DNA of 46,577 nt. Source: Chlorobiota bacterium (GTDB lineage Bacteria > Bacteroidota > Bacteroidia > Bacteroidales > F082). Where the stretch lies: positions 1-46,577 of the forward strand of contig JAUVKF010000020.1 in the NCBI GenBank assembly GCA_030596395.1. Reading direction: 5' to 3'. Each line of letters begins with the position of its first letter. Within the stretch, counting starts at the first letter, position 1. Made by a program: the position numbers and the translations under genes. The notes beneath the pieces are model-generated. The model made no database searches, was not told the DNA's origin, and worked only from the letters and a program-made list of their open reading frames with translations. Of the stretch, positions 14,888 through 21,593 are shown one piece after another.

Positions 14888-14902
14888 ACCGACCGTTCAG
14901 TC
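14887..14902 (+). promoter_or_regulatory. TetR operator palindrome over the transcription start
   Basis: GACCGACCGTTCAGTC is an imperfect 16-base palindrome (half-sites GACCGACC and GACTGAAC, six of eight positions agree). It begins at the last base of the -7 element and covers the predicted start site. This GACCGACCGNTC-type sequence is typical of TetR-family operators. Autorepression by the TetR encoded 144 bases downstream is the natural reading. Confidence 0.7.
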
Positions 14903-14921
14903 ATAAATATTTTTAGACAGA

Positions 14922-15038
14922 AGACCTAAGACAATAGACCTGAGACAAGGAAAAATTTGATAACAGATTAGTGAATTGTGAATAAAAGAAAACAACTGAA
15001 TGACCACAAATGACTAGTGACCAATTACCCAATGACTA
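14922..15038. repeat. Short-word array in the tetR leader
   Basis: Words AGACAGAAGACCTAAGAC and AGACCTGAGACA come first, then TGACCACAAATGAC and TGACTAGTGACC..CCAATGAC. The second part repeats 9875-9900 with one mismatch. The first part (AGACAGAAGACCT) recurs at about 16449-16461. Nothing coding is seen here. Confidence 0.6.
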
Positions 15039-15045
15039 AATAATT

Positions 15046-15621
15046 ATGTCACCACGAACACCAGCACAATTAGAGCAAATCCGAAAGGTGCGAAAAGCAG
15101 CCATCATGGAAACAGCATTGGAAGTATTTGCTGAGCATGGCTATGAAAGCTCCGCAATTAGCATAATTGCCAAAAAGGCCGGTGTTTCAAAAGGTTTAAT
15201 GTATAATTATTTCGATAGTAAGGAAGAACTTTTGGTATCGATAATGGAAGAGGGCTTTGACGAAATGGTAACCTTAATTGATCCTGATCGGGATGGTGTA
15301 TTAACAAAGGAGGAGTTTGAATTCCTGATTGATGGCATGTTTGATTTGATGAAAGAAAAAGGAAATTTTTACAGGCTCTATTTCTCTTTAATGATGCAAC
15401 CGGCAGTATCCAAACTTTTCATGGAAAAAATCAACAAAGTGGTTGAGCCATTCATTAATCTGTTTATTGATTATTATACCAGAAAAGGTTCCAAAAGCCC
15501 AATGTTGGAAGCTGTTATGATAGGAGCTTTATTTGATGGTATCGGCTTTAATTATGCTTTCAATCCTGATGCTTATCCGCTTGATGATGTGCTTAAACTA
15601 GTAAAAGAAAGATTTATCTAA
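15046..15621 (+). CDS. TetR family repressor with an EF-hand-like loop
   Basis: A 191 aa TetR protein. The N-terminal helix-turn-helix is standard (AAIMETALEVFAEHGYESSA, then KKAGVSKGLMYNYFDSKEELL, residues ~18-64). Unusually, residues 79-90 read DPDRDGVLTKEE, with Asp at 1, 3 and 5, Gly at 6, Leu at 8 and Glu at 12. This is the full canonical EF-hand calcium-loop pattern, between an apparent entering helix (EEGFDEMVTLI) and exiting helix (FEFLIDGMFDLM). It sits at the start of the ligand-binding domain. Calcium control of DNA binding is inference. The gene leads the envelope-transport locus, and the palindrome at its promoter suggests autoregulation. Eighteen bases separate it from the LolA-like gene. 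Confidence 0.92.
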   Translation: MSPRTPAQLEQIRKVRKAAIMETALEVFAEHGYESSAISIIAKKAGVSKGLMYNYFDSKEELLVSIMEEGFDEMVTLIDPDRDGVLTKEEFEFLIDGMFDLMKEKGNFYRLYFSLMMQPAVSKLFMEKINKVVEPFINLFIDYYTRKGSKSPMLEAVMIGALFDGIGFNYAFNPDAYPLDDVLKLVKERFI

Positions 15622-15639
15622 CAGAATAAATAAACGATA

Positions 15640-16407
15640 ATGAAATCATATAAAATAATACCGGCGGTTTTACTTGCCACAGGAATTTTTCTCCTGAACA
15701 ATACATTAAAATCACAGGAACTAACGGCCAAAGAAATTGTAACAATTGCTGATGAAAAAAACCGTGGTGAAACCATGCAGGGCGAAATGACCATGACTAT
15801 CGTCAGGCCAAAATGGGAACGCACCGTTTCGATGAAAAGCTGGTCGAAAGGCGATAAGTATTTCATGATTTACATTACAGCCCCAGCAAAGGAAAAAGGC
15901 CAGGTTTTCCTGAAAGTGGACAACGAAATGTGGAATTATGTACCTACCATTTCAAGAATGATCAAGATTCCCCCTTCGATGATGATGCAATCGTGGATGG
16001 GGTCCGATTTCACCAATGATGACCTGGTAAAACAATCATCAATTGTTGTAGATTATGACCACACACTTTTGGCTGAAGAAACAATCCGCGAGAAGGAATG
16101 TTATAAAATAGAATTGATCCCTCACGAGGATGCAGCTGTTGTTTGGGGTAAGATCATTTCGTGGGTTACAAAAGATGGATTTGACTTATGGAAATCAGAA
16201 TACTACGATGAGGATGGCTACCTTCAGAATACACAAAACGCTTTTGATATAAAAACCTTTGGAGATCGTGACATTCCATCCCGGATGGAAATTATCCCGG
16301 CAGACAAGGAAGGAGAGAAAACAATTTTGAATTTCACCAATTCGGTTTTTAATAAGCCCATCAACGATAGTTTTTTCAGCAAACAAAATATGAAGAAGGT
16401 GAGATAG
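15640..16407 (+). CDS. Outer-membrane lipoprotein-sorting (LolA-like) periplasmic protein
   Basis: A 255 aa exported protein (signal peptide ending near LKSQ). The mature region shows the LolA-like half-barrel pattern of this group (cf. PF17131): LTAKEIVTIADEKNRGETMQ, then GEMTMTIVRPKWERTVSMKS, the WNYVPTISRMIKIPPSMMMQ stretch, SWMGSDFTNDDL, and a late I-x-x-W-V-T-K-D-G-x-x-L-W-K-S-E-Y-Y segment. Such proteins carry acylated or hydrophobic cargo through the periplasm and are commonly encoded next to MMPL or FtsX-type exporters. Here it precedes three FtsX permeases, so it probably receives their substrate and hands it to the barrel at 21588-22871. It is not the housekeeping LolA, which is shorter. 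Confidence 0.85.
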   Translation: MKSYKIIPAVLLATGIFLLNNTLKSQELTAKEIVTIADEKNRGETMQGEMTMTIVRPKWERTVSMKSWSKGDKYFMIYITAPAKEKGQVFLKVDNEMWNYVPTISRMIKIPPSMMMQSWMGSDFTNDDLVKQSSIVVDYDHTLLAEETIREKECYKIELIPHEDAAVVWGKIISWVTKDGFDLWKSEYYDEDGYLQNTQNAFDIKTFGDRDIPSRMEIIPADKEGEKTILNFTNSVFNKPINDSFFSKQNMKKVR

Positions 16408-16567
16408 AGCCAAGATGAAAGAACCAAGAGCCAAGATGCAGATATGAGACAGAAGACCTGAAACCTAAGACATGGAGAAATTAGCAAATGACCATGAAGC
16501 AAATGACGCCGAAGGTAATGACCACGAATGACTGCGAATCAAATGATGCCGCAGGCAAATGACAATG
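16408..16567. repeat. Short-word array between LolA-like and first permease genes
   Basis: A 150-base run of loosely repeated words: GAGCCAAGATG twice, GACAGAAGACCTGAAACCTA, and then GCAAATGAC, GAATGAC and CAAATGAC variants about every 10-17 bases. The start codon(s) of the first permease lie inside the last AATGAC words. Confidence 0.6.
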
Positions 16568-17785
16568 AATGACAACCTAAAAATAGCATGGCGTAATCTC
16601 TGGCGCAACAGTCGCCGGACATTGATCACAGCTGCCTCCATTTTTTTTGGAGTTTTCTTTGCTATTTTTATGTCTTCACTACAGCAAGGTTCATTAGAAA
16701 ACATGGTTGACAATATGGTTCGGTTTTATTCGGGCTATATCCAAATTCAGGAAACCGAGTTTAAAGAATTGCGGAGCACGAATAACAGTTTTATACCGGG
16801 TGACAATTTGGAGCGAAGTATAGATGAAAACAAATACATCACACAATCTACCCAACGAATTGAAACCTTTGCATTGGCAGGTTCAGAAAGCAATAGTTTT
16901 CCAGCTATGATCTTTGGGGTTATACCAGAAAAAGAGCAAGCCATCTCAGGTATTGCCAAATGGATTGGAGATGGTGAATATTTTAGCTCAGGGTCAAAAG
17001 ATGTGCTTATAGGAAAAGTACTGGCTGAAAACCTTGACATCTGTGTTTCCGATTCCCTGGTATTAATTGGACAGGGATACCACGGCATAAGTGCTGCCGG
17101 AATTTACAGGGTGGCCGGTTTTCTTGACTTCCCTCTCCCCGAACTCAGCAAGCAAGTGATTTATATGGACATCAACACTTGCCGTGAATTTCTTGGATTA
17201 TCAGATAGGGTCACATCTTATGTGTTAATGGTTGATATTCCTGATGATGTAAAACCAACGATTGCAGCACTAAAACCAATTCTGACCGAAAACCTGCAAA
17301 TCTATTCCTGGGACGAACTACAACCTGAGCTCATCAGTTTAATTGAAGGTAAATTGGCGAGCGGCAAGGTAATAAGAGGATTACTTTTTATGATAATAGG
17401 CTTTGGTGTTTTAGCAACAATTATTATGCTAATGCATGAAAGAAAACGTGAATTGGGTGTGATGATTGCTATTGGTTTTCAAAAGACACGGATTATGATC
17501 ATGATCGTCATTGAATCATTTTTTATTGGCATCCTTGGTGTAATCAGCGGAATAGCAGGAAGTTTCCCTCTTGTTTGGTATTTTTATAAAAACCCGATAC
17601 ATGTTACCGGGCAAATGGCAGAAACCTACAAATCAATGGGCTTTGAACCAATACTTAAATTCAGTGCTGAATTGGAGATATTTATTTCACCGGCCATCAC
17701 TGTTTTTATAATTTTTGCTTTGATCTCCATATATCAAATTTATTTTGTAGCTAAATTAAATATTGTAAATGCCTTAAGGGCTTAA
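16565..17785 (+). CDS. ABC transporter permease, FtsX/MacB type (permease 1)
   Basis: A 406 aa permease from ATG 16565; ATG 16559 two codons earlier is equally open. It has an N-terminal membrane helix after the IAWRNLWRNSRRT motif, a large periplasmic domain (~45-270), and three C-terminal membrane segments with the FtsX loop MHERKRELGVMIAIGFQKTR (~295-315). The periplasmic part holds GQGYHGISAAGIYRV, also conserved in permease 2 (GQGYHGVMAAGLYPV). Permeases 1 and 2 are clear tandem paralogues, like LolC/LolE. Proteins of this fold extract lipoproteins or other lipids from the inner membrane by mechanotransmission rather than moving cargo through a channel. It works with the ATPase at 20770-21459. 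Confidence 0.92.
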   Translation: MNDNLKIAWRNLWRNSRRTLITAASIFFGVFFAIFMSSLQQGSLENMVDNMVRFYSGYIQIQETEFKELRSTNNSFIPGDNLERSIDENKYITQSTQRIETFALAGSESNSFPAMIFGVIPEKEQAISGIAKWIGDGEYFSSGSKDVLIGKVLAENLDICVSDSLVLIGQGYHGISAAGIYRVAGFLDFPLPELSKQVIYMDINTCREFLGLSDRVTSYVLMVDIPDDVKPTIAALKPILTENLQIYSWDELQPELISLIEGKLASGKVIRGLLFMIIGFGVLATIIMLMHERKRELGVMIAIGFQKTRIMIMIVIESFFIGILGVISGIAGSFPLVWYFYKNPIHVTGQMAETYKSMGFEPILKFSAELEIFISPAITVFIIFALISIYQIYFVAKLNIVNALRA

Positions 17786-17798
17786 AAGAAATAAACCG

Positions 17799-19016
17799 AT
17801 GAGAAACATCATCATGGCATGGCGGAATTTGTGGCGTAAACCCTGGAGGACTATTATTACTGGTGGTTCTGTGTTTTTCGGGGTTCTTCTCTCAGCATTC
17901 ATGACATCCATGCAGTTTGGCTCCTATGAGGCTATGATCGATAATGTGGTCAAGTTTTATTCAGGCTATATGCAGATATTCACCGAAGAATACCATGAAA
18001 ATAAAACCATCAACAACACATTCGAAATGAATGACTCAATTCGAAGAATTGTTGAGAATGAAAAAGAAGTAACTCATTTCACACCACGGCTTGAGTATTT
18101 TGCCTTGACTTCCTCGGATAAAATTACAAAGGGAGCCATGATTATCGGCGTTGATCCTGCATCGGAAAACCTGGTTACCAACCTGGAAAAATGGGTTGAT
18201 GAAGGATCGTATCTTTCAGCAGGTGATGATGGTGTTTTGGTGGCTATCGACCTGGCAAAATATTTGAAAATAGGTATTGGCGACACCCTTGTGTTATACG
18301 GTCAGGGATACCATGGTGTGATGGCCGCAGGATTATATCCTGTAAAAGGCATCTTAAAATTTCCATCACCTGAATTAAATAAACAGTTTGTTTATATGGA
18401 GTTGAATACCTGTCAGGAATTCTTCTCTGCACCCAACAGACTGACTTCTCTTGTAATGATGGTGGAGGACCACTACCATTTAACCGCTGCAATGCGACAT
18501 CTGAAAATGGAAATCAAGTCCCCGTATATGGTGATGTCATGGTCTGAACTCCAACCTGAACTTGTTTCAATGATCGAAGCAGACAGAGCCGGAGGATTGG
18601 TGATGAAAACGATTCTTTACATGATTATTACTTTTGGAATATTTGGCACTATTTTGATGATGATCTCTGAACGAAAAAGAGAACTTGGGGTTATGATTGC
18701 CATCGGTATGCAACGTATCCGTTTGGGATCGGTTTTATTTCTGGAAACTTTAATGATGGGCATATTAGGTGTGTTGGCCGGAATTGTGGCCAGTATTCCG
18801 CTTGCCTATTACTTTTTTATTAACCCAATTCCGTTAACCGGAGATGCAGCAAAAACGATGATCGATATGGGAATTGAACCATATATGTATTTCTCGATGC
18901 ATCCGGACGTTTTCTATGTGCAGGCCATAATAGTTTTTATCATCACATTAATCATTGCACTATTCCCGATTTATAAATCATTTACATTAAGATTAACAAA
19001 AGCCCTGAGGGCATAA
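17799..19016 (+). CDS. ABC transporter permease, FtsX/MacB type (permease 2)
   Basis: A 405 aa paralogue of permease 1, starting 13 bases after it. It has the same order: MAWRNLWRKPWRT, a membrane helix, a periplasmic domain with FYSGYMQI and GQGYHGVMAAG, and three C-terminal helices around ISERKRELGVMIAIGMQRIR. It ends LTKALRA, as permease 1 ends IVNALRA. It likely forms a heterodimer with permease 1. The close spacing and parallel structure point to an old tandem duplication within the operon. Confidence 0.92.
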   Translation: MRNIIMAWRNLWRKPWRTIITGGSVFFGVLLSAFMTSMQFGSYEAMIDNVVKFYSGYMQIFTEEYHENKTINNTFEMNDSIRRIVENEKEVTHFTPRLEYFALTSSDKITKGAMIIGVDPASENLVTNLEKWVDEGSYLSAGDDGVLVAIDLAKYLKIGIGDTLVLYGQGYHGVMAAGLYPVKGILKFPSPELNKQFVYMELNTCQEFFSAPNRLTSLVMMVEDHYHLTAAMRHLKMEIKSPYMVMSWSELQPELVSMIEADRAGGLVMKTILYMIITFGIFGTILMMISERKRELGVMIAIGMQRIRLGSVLFLETLMMGILGVLAGIVASIPLAYYFFINPIPLTGDAAKTMIDMGIEPYMYFSMHPDVFYVQAIIVFIITLIIALFPIYKSFTLRLTKALRA

Positions 19017-19043
19017 TTATTTGAACAATTAAAAAGTACTATC

Positions 19044-20261
19044 ATGCTTTTCTCAATATCATGGCGAAACATCTGGAGGAATAAAGTAAGAAGCCTGGTC
19101 ATCATTTTTTCCATTGCTTTGGGAATTTTTGCCGGGGTAGCTTCTACCGCTTTTATGAAAGGGCTTACCGAGCAGCGCATCCAGAAAGTAATCAAGACCG
19201 AGATCTCCTACATCCAGATTCACAAAGAAGGATTCCGGCAAAATTCGGATTTTAAAGGCTATATGCCTGACGCTGCACAACTGGTTTCTGAAATCAGAAA
19301 AATTCCAAACGTAACAGGAGTCAGCGAAAGAATTGTAGTGCAGGCCATGGCCGCAACTGCAGAGACCGCTACCGGGGTTTTGGTTTCCGGGGTTGACATG
19401 GAAAATGAACCTGAAGTCACCAACATCAGCGAAAAACTTCTTGAAGGTGAATACTTGAAAGGGATTAAAAAAAACCCGGTTGTTATTGGGAAGAAACTGG
19501 CAGAGAAACTTAATGCTAAAATCAGGACCCGGATCGTAATTACTTTACAGGATACCGCTAATAATGTTGTCAGTGGGTTATTCCGGGTTTCAGGTATTTA
19601 CACAACCAACAACAATATGTATGATGAGTCGCATGTTTTTGTCAAAGCTGGTGATATTCGGTCATTGACTGAATTACCAGAAGGTGCAGCACATGAAATT
19701 GCCATTAATATTGACGACAATGAAAACCTCCCCCTTGTGGAGGAGAGCGTAAAAAAACTTGCTACCGGCTACGAAGTATTGGATTGGAAATCGCTGCGGC
19801 CGGAGATGAACTACCTCACAGAAGCAATGGACTTGTATATGTACATTTTTATCATCATAATTTTACTCGCACTGTTATTTGGCATTATCAATACCATGTT
19901 GATGGTGGTGATGGAACGGACAAAAGAAATTGGCATGCTGATGGCCATTGGCATGAACAAGACGAGAATTTTCTCGATGATCGTGCTTGAATCTGTTTTA
20001 CTCTCTCTGGTGGGAGGTGTTGTTGGCATCGTGATTGGTGCGCTGTTTGCGAAATGGAAATCAACTTCCCCTGTCGACCTAAGCATGTGGGCACAAGGCT
20101 ACGAACAACTGGGTTATGACGCCTACGTTTATCTGAGCCTCGAACCGATGATGCTGGTAAACATTACGATTATGGTGATTTTTACTGGGGTGATAGCTGC
20201 GCTTTACCCGGCTTATAAAGCACTAAAAAATGATCCTGCGGATGCTTTGAGGATAGAATAG
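19044..20261 (+). CDS. ABC transporter permease, FtsX/MacB type (permease 3)
   Basis: A 405 aa permease of the same fold, 27 bases after permease 2, but more diverged. The start FSISWRNIWRNKVRS and the FtsX loop MERTKEIGMLMAIGMNKTR are kept, while the GQGYHG motif is replaced by a LLE/LQD-type region (VITLQDTANNVVSGLFRVSG). It is closer in style to general LolC/E-MacB permeases. A third permease beside a paired set is unusual: it could replace one subunit, form a separate homodimer with the same ATPase, or serve a second cargo. The stop codon abuts the left word array of the four-helix-bundle cassette. Confidence 0.91.
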   Translation: MLFSISWRNIWRNKVRSLVIIFSIALGIFAGVASTAFMKGLTEQRIQKVIKTEISYIQIHKEGFRQNSDFKGYMPDAAQLVSEIRKIPNVTGVSERIVVQAMAATAETATGVLVSGVDMENEPEVTNISEKLLEGEYLKGIKKNPVVIGKKLAEKLNAKIRTRIVITLQDTANNVVSGLFRVSGIYTTNNNMYDESHVFVKAGDIRSLTELPEGAAHEIAINIDDNENLPLVEESVKKLATGYEVLDWKSLRPEMNYLTEAMDLYMYIFIIIILLALLFGIINTMLMVVMERTKEIGMLMAIGMNKTRIFSMIVLESVLLSLVGGVVGIVIGALFAKWKSTSPVDLSMWAQGYEQLGYDAYVYLSLEPMMLVNITIMVIFTGVIAALYPAYKALKNDPADALRIE

Positions 20262-20296
20262 TTAATTGTTATATGTTAAGTGTTATACGTTAGGTG
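20261..20296. repeat. Left inverted word array of four-helix-bundle cassette
   Basis: It begins directly at the permease 3 stop. GTTAAGTGTTATACGTTA (20275-20292) matches the complement of the right array (GTTAAGTGTTAAGCGTTA) at 16 of 18 positions. Confidence 0.75.
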
Positions 20297-20303
20297 CAGA
20301 AAC

Positions 20304-20735
20304 ATGAAGAATAAAATTGACTCATTTGAAGATTTAAAATACTGGCAAGCTTGTAGAGTAGTTCGAAATTTTGCTTCAGATATTATTAAAAGGCTTCCTT
20401 ACGAAGAGAGAAATGCCTTAAAAGATGGTATGAGAAGGTCTTCCAGATCAATAACAGAAAATATTGCGGAAGGTTTTGGACGTTATCATTTCGGAGAGAA
20501 TCTTCAATTTTGCCGAATTAGCAGAGGCTCACTTCATGAACTTATAGATCAGCTTATTACGTCTATGGATGAAAAATACATTTCAAATAAAGAATACACT
20601 AAAGGAAAAGAGTTGATCAATTCGGCAATGGCATTACTTAATGGATATATCAACTATCTTCAAAAAGCCAAGGCCAGCACAAAATCAAAAAAGTTCAACA
20701 TCTTAAAAGAAGACCTCGCTACATATAACATATAA
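20304..20735 (+). CDS. Four-helix-bundle protein (23S rRNA IVS/Avd-like family), second copy
   Basis: A 143 aa helical protein of the same family as 9466-9825: FEDLKYWQACRVVRNFASDI, then SITENIAEGFGRYHFGENLQ and SRGSLHELIDQL. ATG 20304 is preferred; the earlier in-frame ATG 20280 lies within the word array. The gene sits between permease 3 and its ATPase, where no such gene belongs functionally, and its last codons (..TYNI, stop) are themselves part of the right array. It is probably a passenger, not a transporter component. It is co-oriented with the operon, so it need not block transcription. Confidence 0.88.
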   Translation: MKNKIDSFEDLKYWQACRVVRNFASDIIKRLPYEERNALKDGMRRSSRSITENIAEGFGRYHFGENLQFCRISRGSLHELIDQLITSMDEKYISNKEYTKGKELINSAMALLNGYINYLQKAKASTKSKKFNILKEDLATYNI

Positions 20736-20751
20736 CGCTTAACACTTAACC
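20721..20751. repeat. Right inverted word array of four-helix-bundle cassette
   Basis: ACATATAACATATAACGC then TTAACACTTAAC complements the array at 20261-20296. It includes the stop codon of the four-helix-bundle gene and ends 18 bases before the ATPase start. Confidence 0.75.
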
Positions 20752-20769
20752 ATAAAAAACCACAACGTC

Positions 20770-21459
20770 ATGAACGTAATAGAAATAAAAGACCTCGTAA
20801 AAATTTACAACAGCAGCGAGGTACAGGTAAAAGCCGTTAATGGCATAACAATCAATTTTGAAGAAGGTGAATTTACTGCAGTAGTCGGACCGTCCGGCTC
20901 TGGTAAAACAACATTCCTGAACATGCTGGGTGGCCTCGACAGGCCAACTTCAGGATCAGTGAAAATTGGTGGCACAAATGTCTGGGATTTAAGCTCTCGA
21001 AAGCTTATCGACTTCAGGATGAATAACATTGGTTTCGTCTTTCAGTCATACAACCTCATTCCGGTGCTAACAGCCGGAGAAAATGTGGAATTCATCATGC
21101 ACCTTCAGGGCAAACCCAAAAAAGAGAGGGAACAGCGGACCAGGGAGTTACTGGAATCAGTTGGAATAGGCGACCGGATCAAAAGCCGTCCTGCAAAGCT
21201 TTCGGGCGGACAGCAACAGAGGGTTGCAGTTGCCAGGGCACTGGCTTCCAAACCGGAATTTATCCTTGCCGATGAACCTACTGCCAACCTCGATTCAACT
21301 GCCACAAGCGGATTGCTTGAACTGATGGCTGAAATGAACAGAAAATTCAAAACAACCTTCATTTTCGCCACACACGACCAGCGTGTAATGGACAAAGCCA
21401 GACGGATAGTAACCATTGAAGATGGGAAGATATTGAAGGATGAAAGGTTTGAGAGGTAA
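20770..21459 (+). CDS. ABC transporter ATP-binding protein (LolD/MacB type)
   Basis: A 229 aa nucleotide-binding subunit of normal LolD length: Walker A GPSGSGKTT (40-48), Q-loop FVFQSYNLIPVLTAGENVE, signature LSGGQQQ (144-150), Walker B FILADEP (164-170), D-loop and switch His202 (ATHDQRV). The 'FQSYNLIP' and 'TANLDS' wording is typical of the FtsE/LolD/MacB group, which pairs with FtsX-type permeases. It is the only ATPase in the locus and therefore probably powers all three permeases. Confidence 0.95.
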   Translation: MNVIEIKDLVKIYNSSEVQVKAVNGITINFEEGEFTAVVGPSGSGKTTFLNMLGGLDRPTSGSVKIGGTNVWDLSSRKLIDFRMNNIGFVFQSYNLIPVLTAGENVEFIMHLQGKPKKEREQRTRELLESVGIGDRIKSRPAKLSGGQQQRVAVARALASKPEFILADEPTANLDSTATSGLLELMAEMNRKFKTTFIFATHDQRVMDKARRIVTIEDGKILKDERFER

Positions 21460-21512
21460 AAGTCACCAGGTTAACAGCTATAAAAGTGTTTTTCAAAGTA
21501 ATACATAGCAAT

Positions 21513-21593
21513 TGTCATTCTGAGCGTAGCGAAGAATCTTTAGTTTCAACTAAACTAGATTCTTCATTTCGCTTCGCTACATTCAGAATGACA
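21513..21593. repeat. Long imperfect palindrome of the 'HSERSEES' type
   Basis: The left arm TGTCATTCTGAGCGTAGCGA (21513-21532, continuing AGAATCT) pairs with the right arm AGATTCTTC..TTCGCTACATTCAGAATGACA (21557-21593). An inner TAGTTT/AAACTA stem lies at the tip. If transcribed it forms a long hairpin. This TGTCATTCTGAGCG-AAGAATC sequence is a widely dispersed palindromic repeat in Bacteroidota and other bacteria. Its right arm contains the ATG (21588) used by the next gene. Confidence 0.88.

Noticed and set aside
14922..16567. Word arrays as CRISPR
   Set aside because: No fixed-length repeat with unique spacers, no cas genes; words drift in sequence and spacing.
9466..20735. Four-helix-bundle genes as part of a diversity-generating retroelement (Avd)
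   Set aside because: No reverse transcriptase, template repeat or variable repeat is visible in the window.
21486..21587. Upstream start giving the barrel protein 34 extra residues
   Set aside because: The extra residues are the translated palindromic repeat (CHSERSEES), and they would bury the signal peptide.
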